From contig CALLVX010000048.1 of assembly GCA_938010765.1 (NCBI GenBank), forward strand, positions 1 through 62,452: a stretch of 62,452 nt of DNA, given 5' to 3'. Numbering within the stretch: the stretch's first letter is position 1; the number at the start of each line of letters is the position of its first letter. A model generated the notes under the pieces. The model searched no databases. It saw only the letters and a program-made list of their open reading frames with translations, and had not been told where the DNA came from. The stretch comes from an uncultured Flavobacteriaceae bacterium. GTDB taxonomy: Bacteria; Bacteroidota; Bacteroidia; Flavobacteriales; Flavobacteriaceae. Shown piece by piece: positions 7,251 through 16,401 of the stretch. Both the position numbers and the translations under genes were made by a program.

Positions 7251-8471
7251 TCAGACTATTTTAACTGCAATACGATGGCAGGCATTGTTCAAATAGCCCT
7301 TGGGATTCCATCCCGGCAGTACCATGGGTTGCGCTGTTCCTTGGCTGTCGGTGGCCCTGGCCCATATTTCGTAATAGCCGTTTTTAGGGAATGCGACGGA
7401 GGCTTTGAAATGTTGCCAAGCCAAGCGATTGAAGGGTTTTTCAACGGGGCACCTGATCCAAGTAGCGCCAAAATCAATGGAATACTCCATCTTGGCTACA
7501 GCCAATTCACCTGCCCATGCATGCCCTCTAATCGTTAGTTTTTTTCCTTCCTTGATCGTAGCACCCGATTGCGGATAGGTAATGAGCGACTTTACAGGCA
7601 TCGATTCAATAATACACATATCCTCATCTTTGACCTTGGTGCCTGGAGCAACCGGTTCACAGGGAACCCGATAGGCCGTGCCGGTCATTTTTGGGCCATC
7701 GTGTACAATGTTGCGAATGCTGATACGGTTGATCCATTTCCCGGAAACCGAAGCCGGCCATCCCCCGGCAACAAGCCGCAGGGGAAACCCATGGGCGAGG
7801 GGAATGGGAGCGTCGTTCATTTTGAAGGCCAACAAGGTTTCATCTTGTAGTGCTTTTTTCATGGGGGCGCCTCTAGAAATGGGTTCTTTTTCAGGGTCTC
7901 TGCTGAGGTGCTGATCGGTGGCATGGTACCCAACGTATACGGCGTCATCCTTAATACCTGCATCGGCAAGAACATCACGCAATCGAACGCCGGTCCAGTT
8001 GGCACAGGAAACCGCGCCGACCGTCCATTGGTTGCCCTTGGCAGGTGGGTCGAATTCACTGCGGCCATTGCCTCCACATTCTAGGGTAAGTTGATAGGTA
8101 TAGTGTTGAAATTTCGCTTTTAAATCGGAAAGCGAATAGGTTTTTTGTTGTTTTGCGGCTTCCCCATCAATGGTCAAGGTCCATGTGTCAGCATCAATAT
8201 TTTCGGGAATCAAGCCATTGTTTCTGAGGAACATGCAGTTGTTTGGCGTCACCCTGTCATCTAGTAGATGGGCTTTGGCCTCGATATTCCAAGGCTTTTT
8301 GTTCAAGACCGTCATACGGGAATCTTTTTTGAACAGGGTAAAAGGATCAGGCTCCTGCAATCCTATGGGAGTATAGCCTTCGGGCATATGGGTTCCGAAG
8401 ACCAGTTCGGTTCCCAGGGCAGTGGCGAATGTACCTAGAAGGGTACGTTGTACAAAATTTCGTCTTTTCAT
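7251..8471 (-). CDS. Sulfite oxidase-family molybdopterin dehydrogenase (SorA-like)
   Basis: A 406-residue protein with a Tat-like N-terminus (MKRRNFVQRTLLG). The sulfite oxidase Mo-cofactor domain carries LECGGNGRSEF, with Cys132 as the expected molybdenum ligand. It is followed by GAVSCANWTGVRL and GFPLRLVAGGWPASVSGKW. The C-terminal part from about residue 295 (ITYPQSGATIKEG ... GWNPKGYLNNACHRIAVKI) is the family's Ig-like dimerisation domain. The enzyme should oxidise sulfite to sulfate in the periplasm. The downstream gene encodes the partner cytochrome. Other sulfite-oxidase-family oxidoreductases would look similar, so the substrate is probable rather than certain. The start was chosen to keep the twin arginine near the N-terminus. 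Confidence 0.9.
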   Translation of the reverse strand: MKRRNFVQRTLLGTFATALGTELVFGTHMPEGYTPIGLQEPDPFTLFKKDSRMTVLNKKPWNIEAKAHLLDDRVTPNNCMFLRNNGLIPENIDADTWTLTIDGEAAKQQKTYSLSDLKAKFQHYTYQLTLECGGNGRSEFDPPAKGNQWTVGAVSCANWTGVRLRDVLADAGIKDDAVYVGYHATDQHLSRDPEKEPISRGAPMKKALQDETLLAFKMNDAPIPLAHGFPLRLVAGGWPASVSGKWINRISIRNIVHDGPKMTGTAYRVPCEPVAPGTKVKDEDMCIIESMPVKSLITYPQSGATIKEGKKLTIRGHAWAGELAVAKMEYSIDFGATWIRCPVEKPFNRLAWQHFKASVAFPKNGYYEIWARATDSQGTAQPMVLPGWNPKGYLNNACHRIAVKIV

Positions 8472-8509
8472 GCGCGAAGTGTGCTAATAGACACTAAAAT
8501 AACACTTTA

Positions 8510-8811
8510 TTACCCATCTTGGATGTAACCGATGTTACTGGCCATGAAAAAACTCAGCTGCCCCTCATACCTGCTAAGAATCATCTTTCTATAGGTTTGG
8601 CCGATAAGTATGGTATGCACGCTTATATGAATAAGGTTCCCTTCGATCGTCTTAATTTTTGGTTAGGAAACGATAAATGATTTATGAACCCTGCTAAAAA
8701 TGGCCGGTGGCAAGATTTTTTCAAAGCCCGAAATTTTTTGAATGGTAAGAATCACCTCATATCCAGATATACCTTGCAGTAGTTGCCAGGGGCTTCGATA
8801 TGGGTTAAAGA
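8510..8811 (-). pseudogene. Remnant of a LytTR-type response-regulator DNA-binding domain
   Basis: Reading the minus strand gives IEAPGNYCKVYL in one frame. The next frame gives VILTIQKISGFEKILPP, FSRVHKSFIVS, a TAA stop, then PKIKTIEGNLIHI and ILIGQTYRKMI. That order matches a LytTR DNA-binding domain (IEA-x-GDYVKVHL, F-x-RVHRSYIVN, I-x-x-I-x-G, IPIG-x-x-YR). At least one frameshift (near 8765) and one nonsense codon break it. The receiver half is absent and a stop precedes the fragment, so this is a decayed 3' piece rather than a functional regulator. Confidence 0.65.
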
Positions 8812-8818
8812 CTAGGCC

Positions 8819-8986
8819 ATGATCATGACCAAGTACGTCGGATTTTCTGAAGATCGAACAGCGGTAAGTTTTGAAGCCTCGCTAAAACCCGGCAGAAAAT
8901 ACCAATTGCAATTGCCGAGCAAGTTTATAGATGCGACCGGCTATTTTAACAAACCATATCTGATAGAGTTCGAGACGAAAAAATAG
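8819..8986 (+). pseudogene. Short C-terminal fragment of an exported Ig-like-domain protein
   Basis: A 55-codon plus-strand frame carries SFEASLKPGRKYQLQLPSKF, then DATGYFNKPYLIEFETKK and a stop. The pattern of L-K-P-x-x-x-Y-x-L-x-L followed by I-x-F-x-T near the stop is typical of the end of an Ig-like repeat in secreted Bacteroidota proteins. A TAG lies just upstream and no signal peptide is present, so it looks like an orphaned gene end. It begins where the LytTR remnant ends, and the two together make a scar. Confidence 0.4.
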
Positions 8987-9005
8987 CTTAACATCCAATA
9001 ATAGC

Positions 9006-10397
9006 TTAGTTGTCTAATGAATCGCGAAAATCATCCAATGCTGAATACCTTGTTTTTCGCAACGGCTTTAAAAAAGCCTTGTACTTTAGGCGCGAAAAAT
9101 CTTTTTTGGCCATTTCCGTATCCAATGATTGGGTAGGACGATCTTGCAAATAGCGATAACGGTCAAGGACGTTTTCTTCTTCTATTGGTAAAAAACCAGC
9201 GCCAGACGCATGCTCCTCGAATTTGATTTTTACATGCCGGTAAATATGGGTCCCTTTTAAGCTAAAAGCCTTCAGCAATACTTCGATTTCTTGCGGAAGG
9301 TAGGCCTTCTTAAAATGTTTGTATCGAATGTGCCTATAACTTCTATTGAAGGTTTTTCCGCCTTTGTCATACATCTCGGATTTGTAGAAAAGGCGACGCA
9401 CCCCATAGTTTTCATAATCGACCCAAGCATACCCGAGCAAGTCGCTATGTACCCCGCTTTTTTGTAAAATAGTGGTCAAAACACTGTCGGTTATCGGCAT
9501 TTGGTTCTGGCCAAGGGACCGTGCGCCCGAAGCCAAACTTTTTTTGGTGGCCCTAAATTGCTTGTTGGCCTTTTTCAGGTTTTTCGTATGTGTATATCGC
9601 TGGTTACTGGTTCTAGCTGGTTTTGTTTTGATGAGATAGTGTTTTCTCCCATCAATTGTTTCAAAGGCGATTACTTTTCGGTAATTCTTGCTAAAATCTT
9701 CTTTTAATAAAAATCCCCTTCCCCTTTTTGCCAGTCCCGAAAACTCATACCGATCAAAGAAATCATACAAGTTCAATGCAATAGGATCTGTACCAAAAGG
9801 AGGTTTTTTTAGGGTGTCGAATCGGATAAAGTCGGCTGTAGTTTCGATGGTATCGATTTGAATCGCTAAACTATTGGTCGTAAACCCTTTAAAGTTGCTG
9901 CTACCATACATCTTCATGGTGCCGAGAAAGTGTTTTTTGTTTGGCGCCGAATCATATTCAACGAACAATGTTTGAGTAATCTTAATTTTTGCAGAAACCC
10001 AGTTAGTCTTGTAGTTTGCCTTATTTCTCTTAGTAGACTCTTTGATGATGGGAAAGGCGTTCAAGGGCGTAACGACCACTTCATCTAAACTAAAAATTGC
10101 CTCTTCCAATACAATGGTCGGATCAATTTTAAGAGCCGTCATGGTTACTTCTTTAGTCTTAAAACCAACGGCCGATATAGTGAGCATCGCTTTAAGGTTT
10201 TCGTTTGATAATAGAAGCTCATAAAACCCATTTTCGTCTGAACTTGTGCCGCGCTGCTCACTCACATATAGATTGGTATAGTGTATTGGGGAGCCATCCA
10301 GGGCCGATAACACTTGACCGACTATTTTATCTGGTTCTTGGCCAAAAATACCTCCTATTTGAAGCAATATATAGACCAGTACAAACTGTTTTTTCAT
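9006..10397 (-). CDS. Secreted CarboxypepD_reg-like domain protein, unknown function
   Basis: A 463-residue protein with a signal peptide (MKKQFVLVYILLQIGGIFG). A carboxypeptidase-regulatory-like domain covers about residues 22-110 (KIVGQVLSALDGSPIHYTNL, GTSSDENGFYEL, LTISAVGFKTKEV, LDEVVVTPL). This beta-sandwich is the usual N-terminal extension of TonB-dependent receptors. Here it is not followed by a TonB plug. Instead there is a roughly 350-residue region rich in Lys, Tyr and Phe, which in related Bacteroidota proteins is annotated only as CarboxypepD_reg-like. It is probably periplasmic or outer-membrane associated. The gene stands alone and is convergent to nothing nearby, with the LytTR scar downstream. 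Confidence 0.75.
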   Translation of the reverse strand: MKKQFVLVYILLQIGGIFGQEPDKIVGQVLSALDGSPIHYTNLYVSEQRGTSSDENGFYELLLSNENLKAMLTISAVGFKTKEVTMTALKIDPTIVLEEAIFSLDEVVVTPLNAFPIIKESTKRNKANYKTNWVSAKIKITQTLFVEYDSAPNKKHFLGTMKMYGSSNFKGFTTNSLAIQIDTIETTADFIRFDTLKKPPFGTDPIALNLYDFFDRYEFSGLAKRGRGFLLKEDFSKNYRKVIAFETIDGRKHYLIKTKPARTSNQRYTHTKNLKKANKQFRATKKSLASGARSLGQNQMPITDSVLTTILQKSGVHSDLLGYAWVDYENYGVRRLFYKSEMYDKGGKTFNRSYRHIRYKHFKKAYLPQEIEVLLKAFSLKGTHIYRHVKIKFEEHASGAGFLPIEEENVLDRYRYLQDRPTQSLDTEMAKKDFSRLKYKAFLKPLRKTRYSALDDFRDSLDN

Positions 10398-10631
10398 ACG
10401 AGTGTAAATTAGTTATTTCCAATTTGTTTTCTAATGATTTGAGAACCAATCTGTTTTCTACGAAACGACTGCTAATAAACTGAAAATGTTTTTTCTAGTA
10501 CGTGGTACTATTATTCTCTATATTTATAGTACATTTCTAGCAGTAAATTCCCTCATAAATTTTTGAAGCCTGTATGTAGTAGACCATCTATGGTTTGCCT
10601 CGGGCACGTTATTGAATTTTATAAAATACCT

Positions 10632-10991
10632 ATGCGAAAATTATACTCCTACAAAGACCTTGCGGTCTCCGTAGCCGACGAAACGGAGGTTACATTTTCA
10701 GTTGAGCTTGTTTCAGACGGGAACATCATATCAACGACGATCAACATTCCAAAACTACCTCCTGAAGAGGATCCCGTAATTGAGGATGCAGGGAGTGCTT
10801 CGATAGGAAAAGCAAAAGATTTAAGAGGTGATGCCACGGTAGTTTTTTCGGATATTATCAATTTGATTCCTCAGGAAGATACCATCGAAATACACTATAA
10901 AGTTAACGGCGAACTAGTGCTTGCACATAAAAACCTAAAGTCTGAAGAAGTGCGGCCTCTTGTATTGCTGCTTATAAAATTTGTAGAATAA
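10632..10991 (+). CDS. Small acidic protein of unknown function, coupled to the next gene
   Basis: A 119-residue ORF starting MRKLYSYKDLAVSVADE. An open frame upstream to 10563 has non-protein-like composition, so the ATG at 10632 is preferred. The protein is beta-rich and acidic, with a PPEEDPVIEDAG linker and a hydrophobic end (RPLVLLLIKFVE). It has no signal peptide. Its TAA overlaps the ATG of the next gene as TAATG, which implies translational coupling. Function is unknown. The link to an outer-membrane-type partner suggests an accessory cytoplasmic role, which is only inference. Confidence 0.6.
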   Translation: MRKLYSYKDLAVSVADETEVTFSVELVSDGNIISTTINIPKLPPEEDPVIEDAGSASIGKAKDLRGDATVVFSDIINLIPQEDTIEIHYKVNGELVLAHKNLKSEEVRPLVLLLIKFVE

Positions 10992-12310
10992 TGAAAGCAA
11001 AAATAACAATCCTGATTTCTTTGATGGTTTTACAGTCGGTATGTGCACAAGAAAAACTCACGCCGCTTAAGACCCCGACGTCACCAGCATCCAGTGTTTT
11101 GGGATTACAACCAACAGCGGTGCTTACACCAAAATCGTACGATGCGCTTGAAGCGGCCGTGTATTCGAATTTTATTGGAGATAATGGCATAAACGTACCC
11201 GATGATTTTGCGTTGGAATTCGCGCCTTATTGGACAAAAGACCACGGGCTCACAGTATACGACTATCTTTATGCAAAAAGCGTGGGGGAGCAGCTGAAAA
11301 GAAACACCTCATTTTCGGTGGCGACGACACAAAGCCTGGTCCTCAACGATTCGGTAAATTCTACGGCAATTGCCTTAGGTATTCGTACCTCCTTATATTT
11401 CCCGAATAAGAGTGATCGGCAGGCTGTAGACAGTCGTTTGAAGGAGTTGCGGGCAAATCAACGAACGGTGTCTGGCATTGGGGCACAAGTAACGCCCTTT
11501 GCATTTACGGACGGTAGTTTTGAGGATTTTTGGGCCCATTCAAAAATGCATATCGAATCGTTTCTAAGGATAGAATACCCCAATTTGACCGAGCAAGAAA
11601 CGAATCAATTTCTAAAAGACCTATTCGAAAAAGGAAAAGGAATGGGGTATGATAGTACCAATAATGATGCGTTTTTGGCAGCATTTATCAATAGCATAGA
11701 TGAGAAATTGAACGGGGACCAATTGTTTACTGAATTTGAGGGTTATATTAAAAACCGATATGGCCTTACCGTTGATATTGCCTATGCGAACCTGATCAGT
11801 TTTCCCACTAACGATTTTGAGTTTTCGATTTTACCAAAACAGTCGCTCTGGATCACACCTGCTTATAGGTTTAAGGACGGGTTCGATTTTCTAAAAGTAT
11901 TGGCCGTATTGCGTTATGAATGGTATGATACCGACTACTATGCGGGGTATTTTGAAAACACACAATTTTATAGCAATAATCTTGATTATGGACTGTCGGC
12001 CATCGGAGACTTCAATAAATTTTCGGTGCAGTTAGAGCTGATCGGGCGCAGTAGTAGTGCCGAAATACCCTCAGGGACAGATGTACAAAACAATCCCTTA
12101 TTTCGAAAGGTAAGCGATTCCGATTTTCAATACATCGCCACTTTCAGTTACAACCTAACGGAACAGATCAACCTATCGTACAGTCTTGGCAATCGTTTTG
12201 AGCCGGTCACCAACGATCAAAATACAATAATATCGCTCCTAGGCCTCAATTTTGGTTTTGGTGCGCCTAGTAAGAAAGATTTGGGTCTTGTGCAATATTT
12301 GGGAGACTAG
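10991..12310 (+). CDS. Putative outer-membrane beta-barrel protein
   Basis: A 439-residue protein with a signal peptide (ITILISLMVLQSVCAQ). The N-terminal part has a short Pro/Thr-rich stretch (TPLKTPTSPASSV). The rest shows alternating beta-strand patterns typical of an outer-membrane barrel: FEFSILPKQSLWITPAYRF, NNLDYGLSAIGDFNKFSVQL, FQYIATFSYNLTEQINLSYS. It lacks a TonB box or plug. It is translationally coupled to the small acidic ORF upstream. No known porin or transporter family is recognised. It could be a specialised porin or a secretion or assembly factor, and localisation is better supported than function. Confidence 0.7.
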   Translation: MKAKITILISLMVLQSVCAQEKLTPLKTPTSPASSVLGLQPTAVLTPKSYDALEAAVYSNFIGDNGINVPDDFALEFAPYWTKDHGLTVYDYLYAKSVGEQLKRNTSFSVATTQSLVLNDSVNSTAIALGIRTSLYFPNKSDRQAVDSRLKELRANQRTVSGIGAQVTPFAFTDGSFEDFWAHSKMHIESFLRIEYPNLTEQETNQFLKDLFEKGKGMGYDSTNNDAFLAAFINSIDEKLNGDQLFTEFEGYIKNRYGLTVDIAYANLISFPTNDFEFSILPKQSLWITPAYRFKDGFDFLKVLAVLRYEWYDTDYYAGYFENTQFYSNNLDYGLSAIGDFNKFSVQLELIGRSSSAEIPSGTDVQNNPLFRKVSDSDFQYIATFSYNLTEQINLSYSLGNRFEPVTNDQNTIISLLGLNFGFGAPSKKDLGLVQYLGD

Positions 12311-12351
12311 AACTGCTCCAAAGGGGACAGAAGAGCCAAAAGGCTTTGGTG

Positions 12352-12756
12352 TCATTGTTGAATGTCCTCGTTCGTCAATTGATAATCATACTGATAAAAA
12401 CGTTTTGAAGGGGTAGAGGATTTCCAGTAATCATCTATTTTAAAAATATTTCTACCGGCAGTTTCGGGTTTGTAAACTTTCAATACTTCTTTCGCTGTAT
12501 TTGTAATGTATACCGAATCGAGGCCGTCCAATGACACTTTGAGAAAGCTGCCGATAGTAGAGAAACCTTCCCGATACAAAATGATTTCTTCGGAGCCCAT
12601 TTCAAAGGTTTTGTTTAGGTCGGTAAATTCTGCGGAGACAAATGTAATCGATAAATTCTGCGAGGTGGTGTTTTCAATATTAGCATCCATCAGTGATACA
12701 GGGTCGCAACTAAAACACAAGATAGCAGTTAAGATACCCAAAGATATTCTTTTCAT
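12352..12756 (-). CDS. Small lipoprotein, unknown function
   Basis: A 134-residue protein with a lipoprotein signal (MKRISLGILTAILCFSC), Cys17 being the expected lipidated residue. The mature part is beta-rich with NTTSQNLSITFVSAEF and a C-terminal KRFYQYDYQLTNEDIQQ. No domain is recognised. It is convergent with the beta-barrel gene ending at 12310, with only about 40 bases between the stops. Confidence 0.7.
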   Translation of the reverse strand: MKRISLGILTAILCFSCDPVSLMDANIENTTSQNLSITFVSAEFTDLNKTFEMGSEEIILYREGFSTIGSFLKVSLDGLDSVYITNTAKEVLKVYKPETAGRNIFKIDDYWKSSTPSKRFYQYDYQLTNEDIQQ

Positions 12757-12965
12757 TTTTTTTATTGCAAAACAAGCAAACAGATGATTACCCTACTTGA
12801 GGTTTATTGAAAAACTTAATTAGAACTAGTTGTTCGTTTAGGGTTTTCCTTTTTCAACTATAAGTATACCAGTATTTTATGAGGAAATAATGATTGTGAT
12901 GATATTGATTGTAACAATAAAAAACTTGGGGGTCCTTTAGGTTTTTTTATTTTTGGAAGAGCCAG

Positions 12966-12989
12966 TTATAGTCTTTTAAAAGACTATAA
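12966..12989. repeat. Perfect 24-bp palindrome
   Basis: TTATAGTCTTTT (12966-12977) is followed directly by its reverse complement (12978-12989), with no spacer. It lies 42 bases beyond the 3' end of the minus-strand gene at 13031 and upstream of the lipoprotein gene. There is no T-run on either side, so it may be an operator or a weak terminator. Confidence 0.7.
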
Positions 12990-13030
12990 ATTGATTCAAA
13001 ACCATTACTCACTATGGGGACGCAAAAATC

Positions 13031-13909
13031 TTAATAAGTTATTTGTCCGTCGTTATTGAAGTTTGGATTTGTGTAAATATAAAAATGAACCTCATTTTCG
13101 GGAAATTTTCCCAATAATTTGTTCCATTTCCTGACATCTCTCCTGGCTAGGGCATAATTGGGGTTTATGTATGGTTTAATATGATGCAATATATTTTGTA
13201 TTAATTCAGCGTGTTTTGAATAGGTGTGTATTTCCCAAGACCTTGCGATATCGCTTCTTGGAAAAGTACCTAATTCAAAATCAGTTGAAAAACCTGAATC
13301 AATTAATAAAGATTCAAGATTACGTATAATCGTATCATTCTTTCGGGTCTTTCGGTCTACGTGAAATTTAATTCTAGGGGCACCCTGATATGCTCTTCGA
13401 ATCTTTTTTAGCTCCATTTTAATCGCTTGCTTTCTGGCATTTGAAAATGGTCTAAAAATCTCACTTGCCGCAACTTCGTTCCCTGCTTTCAATTCTTTGC
13501 CCAGTTTGTCTAAAGCAGTGGTAGAATCAAGGGCAGGGTAACTTTTTAAGGCGACTTCTACAAAGGATTTCATTATTCCTTTTAGGTAGTTTAGGTTAGC
13601 ATCGGCAATACTGTCGTTATCTGCCGCAAACTTCATATTTAGTTCAGCACTTTTCTTAAGGAAAGTTATTTGTTTATCTTTATCTAACTTGATCTTTTGT
13701 ATTGTGGATTCTAAGTTTTTGGAACTGTAGTGACCTGTTAAAATCACTACAATGGTTAATAGGGTTAAACCCACGATAACTTTTGGCACATGTACTAGAA
13801 ATCGTTTGCGTTTTGTGATGAATGGGTTAGACCATCCTCTTTTTAAAAGAATTTGCAAAACAATTAGCAACACTACGGCAATTGGCGCAAGTAATTTTAG
13901 CAATAGCAT
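13031..13909 (-). CDS. Membrane protein with N-terminal double anchor, unknown function
   Basis: A 292-residue, AT-rich ORF with two hydrophobic segments near the N-terminus (LLLKLLAPIAVVLLIVLQIL and VIVGLTLLTIVVILTG). A charged, partly coiled region follows (TIQKIKLDKDKQITFLKKSA), then a polar C-terminal domain ending NEVHFYIYTNPNFNNDGQITY. The late segment GFSTDFELGTFPRSDIARSW looks like a compact soluble domain. No family is recognised. Low GC and isolation within a gene-poor area suggest accessory DNA. The polar part should face one side of the inner membrane, but topology cannot be fixed. Confidence 0.65.
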   Translation of the reverse strand: MLLLKLLAPIAVVLLIVLQILLKRGWSNPFITKRKRFLVHVPKVIVGLTLLTIVVILTGHYSSKNLESTIQKIKLDKDKQITFLKKSAELNMKFAADNDSIADANLNYLKGIMKSFVEVALKSYPALDSTTALDKLGKELKAGNEVAASEIFRPFSNARKQAIKMELKKIRRAYQGAPRIKFHVDRKTRKNDTIIRNLESLLIDSGFSTDFELGTFPRSDIARSWEIHTYSKHAELIQNILHHIKPYINPNYALARRDVRKWNKLLGKFPENEVHFYIYTNPNFNNDGQITY

Positions 13910-14646
13910 ATTATTTATGTTTCCTTAATTTATTAAGATAACCTGTTGCATTTTGATAAAATTCTGTTGGTTCGAGTGAATTTCAATGATGAAAAAGTAA
14001 AATTTATATCGAGAACAAAAATTTAAGAAAAACGGGTCCTACTATATAATGTATCAAAAAAGGCAAAACTCCCCCAATGAGTAATAAAATCAAGGTAGTT
14101 TAAAGGTGGAGGTATTCAGAACGGAAATTGTAATCTATAATTAAAGTATATACCTGACTGCCGTCGGCCAAGTTGCTCTGAGGCTTGTTACGAAGTCGAA
14201 TTTCGAATTTCATTTCAATTCCTCGAGGCCGTTTATATAGTTTTCGAGAGGTATAGTTATTCGATAAATGGTGTTGTTGAACGATAACAAATATGTTTTA
14301 ATTTGGATTTATGATGGGTGTATGAAGGTAGTGCCGGTTTAGTGGACCCAAGATATTTTGTTTCAGGCTAGGCTTTTTAGGATGAAAGTCGTACACACTT
14401 GCTAGTAGGATGCTTAGTTGTGTTGAGCATATTCAATATTACAATTAGGAGTTGAAATTATTTGAGCAAATCTAATCGCAAGGTATTATTCCTTGACAAT
14501 AAGTTGTTGATCTGCCATTTCTTGTGAATGTAGTTTAAAGTCATTTTAGCTCTAAAAGAAAATTGATATTAAATGTTGGCAAACAATAGCATATTAAATG
14601 GTTGAGAAAAAAGCCAATTAGTTATACCTATGTTGTACCCACTCCA
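13910..14646. other. Gene-poor AT-rich stretch
   Basis: About 740 bases without a credible coding frame, repeat or RNA structure that I could recognise. It separates the AT-rich membrane-protein gene from the initiator-tRNA region. Confidence 0.5.
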
Positions 14647-14679
14647 TAAAAAAAAGGGCTTCAATCACTTGAAATCCTT
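14647..14679 (-). terminator. Intrinsic terminator behind the tRNA-fMet remnant
   Basis: On the minus strand a stem of AAGG and TTTCAA elements, with a GTGA loop, is followed by a run of T (AAAAAAAA on the plus strand). It sits just after the partial tRNA copy, as would be expected if that copy was once a transcribed tRNA gene. Confidence 0.65.
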
Positions 14680-14689
14680 GTCTTCACTA

Positions 14690-14732
14690 GTAGCGGGAAC
14701 TGCCCCGACGCTTCGGGGGAACCAGTGACCTT
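14690..14732 (-). pseudogene. Partial, decayed copy of the initiator tRNA 3' part
   Basis: The plus-strand text GTAGCGGGAACTG ... GAACCAGTGACCTT matches the acceptor and T-arm side of the intact tRNA at 14792-14864. The T-loop is replaced by a GC-rich hairpin (CCCCGA CGCT TCGGGG, 14703-14718). The anticodon arm and 5' half are missing. It looks like the remnant of a second tandem fMet gene. Confidence 0.7.
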
Positions 14733-14756
14733 TTCCCCAAAAAAAACAATTTTAAA

Positions 14757-14786
14757 CAAAAAACCTCCCAGTTTCCTGAGAGGTTT
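14757..14786 (-). terminator. Intrinsic terminator of the initiator tRNA
   Basis: On the minus strand AAACCTC pairs with GAGGTTT, with an inner CAG/CTG stem closing a GAAA tetraloop and one mismatch. A T-run follows. It begins 6 bases after the tRNA 3' end. Confidence 0.85.
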
Positions 14787-14791
14787 CTTAG

Positions 14792-14864
<73 letters not shown>

Positions 14865-14981
14865 ATGTGGACGGCAAAGATACAATACATTCTTGGTTTA
14901 ATCAAAACTTGTTTGAATAATCTTTTCACTTCCATTGAACAAAAAAATTCCTAAAATCCATACCTTCGGATTTTACAGTCT

Positions 14982-16361
14982 ATGGAAACAATCAACAGTT
15001 TTTTACAAGATGCCAATTCCTATGCCAATTGGCCCATGTTTATTTTATTGATAGGTGGTGGATTGATGCTTGTTTTTTACTCAAAATTTTTACCCTATCG
15101 TTTTTTTGGCCACGCGATTGCTATTACTGCGGGTAAATATGACAATAAGAACGCCAAAGGGGAAGTGAGTTCTTTTCAGGCCTTGTCGGCGGCAGTTGCT
15201 GCTACGGTAGGCTTGGGAAATATCTCCGGGGTCGCCATTGCCATTCACGATGGAGGGCCCGGCGTGGTTTTTTGGATTTGGATCACCGCCTTGATCGGTA
15301 TGTGTATTAAATTTTATAGCTGTAGCCTGTCTATCATGTTTCGTGGTACCGATTCCGAAGGGAAACTGCAAGGAGGCCCAATGTATTACATCACCGAAGG
15401 CCTTGGGGAGAAATGGAGGCCCTTGGCTATTTTCTTTGCTGTATGTGGTCTTTTTGGTTTCCTGGGCGTATTTACTGCCAACCAATTTACCGATACTTTT
15501 ATGACAGTTATAAAACCAGAGGAAAACCTAATGGCGCTCGGTGGTACAACGGAAGATCCTTTGTTTTATTGGAAATTCTCTATTGGAATCGTACTCGCTA
15601 TCGTAACTTCTTTTGTGATTTTTGGCGGACTTTCCAAAATTGCGAAAGTCGCTTCGGCGATCGTTCCTGTGATGGTGGCCGTGTATTTGATTGCGGTAAT
15701 CGTGGTCATGGTAATGAATGCCTCAGAAATTATACCTTCCTTAGAATTGATTATTACAGAAGCTTGGAATTTTAAAACCATCGTCACCGGCGGTTTTTGG
15801 GGTTTGATCATTATCGGTGTTAAACGAGCAATGTTCTCAAATGAAGCAGGTTTGGGTTCCGCCCCAATGTACCATGGGCAGTCAAAGACCGATAATCCTA
15901 TTAAGGAGGGCTTAGTGGCAAGTTTGGGTCCGTTTATTGATACGATTCTAGTCTGCACCTTTACAGCCATCGTGATTATTCTAAGTGGTGCTTATCTTGA
16001 AGATTCGAGCGGTATCGTAATGACCTTAAGCGCTTTTGAAAAGTCGCTTTTTGGTTTTGGAGATGACCTTTTGATGATTATTGTAACCGCTTTCGCAATG
16101 TCTACCTTATTTACCTATTCTTATTATGGGGTGAAAAGTTTGTCCTTTTTGACCAATGCAAAAATCGGAAGACTCTATAATGTATACTTTGTATTGATGA
16201 TCGTTTTTGCGGCGGTCGCTTCTTTAGAACTCGTTAAAAACCTTATAGACCTGTCATATGCGCTAATGGTTATTCCGAATATGATTGCGGTGTTATTATT
16301 AGCTCCTAAGGTGAACGCCGCAGCCAAGGAGTATATGGCTAAACTAAAAAGCAACGCCTAA
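14982..16361 (+). CDS. Na+/alanine (AGCS family) amino-acid symporter
   Basis: A 459-residue integral membrane protein with about ten or eleven hydrophobic segments. It carries AGCS landmarks: SSFQALSAAVAATVGLGNIS near 60-79, GGPGVVFWIWITALIGM, and GGFWGLIIIGVKRAMFSNEAGLGSAPMYHG near 270-300. The family couples uptake of alanine or glycine to Na+, sometimes H+. It directly precedes era, with 40 bases between, but the two are probably not functionally linked. Its length fits the family average of 440-500. Family assignment is secure; the precise amino acid is not. Confidence 0.93.
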   Translation: METINSFLQDANSYANWPMFILLIGGGLMLVFYSKFLPYRFFGHAIAITAGKYDNKNAKGEVSSFQALSAAVAATVGLGNISGVAIAIHDGGPGVVFWIWITALIGMCIKFYSCSLSIMFRGTDSEGKLQGGPMYYITEGLGEKWRPLAIFFAVCGLFGFLGVFTANQFTDTFMTVIKPEENLMALGGTTEDPLFYWKFSIGIVLAIVTSFVIFGGLSKIAKVASAIVPVMVAVYLIAVIVVMVMNASEIIPSLELIITEAWNFKTIVTGGFWGLIIIGVKRAMFSNEAGLGSAPMYHGQSKTDNPIKEGLVASLGPFIDTILVCTFTAIVIILSGAYLEDSSGIVMTLSAFEKSLFGFGDDLLMIIVTAFAMSTLFTYSYYGVKSLSFLTNAKIGRLYNVYFVLMIVFAAVASLELVKNLIDLSYALMVIPNMIAVLLLAPKVNAAAKEYMAKLKSNA

Positions 16362-16401
16362 TTGGTTTTTAAAGCTTATGACATAGTACTACCTTTGCCC
16401 C

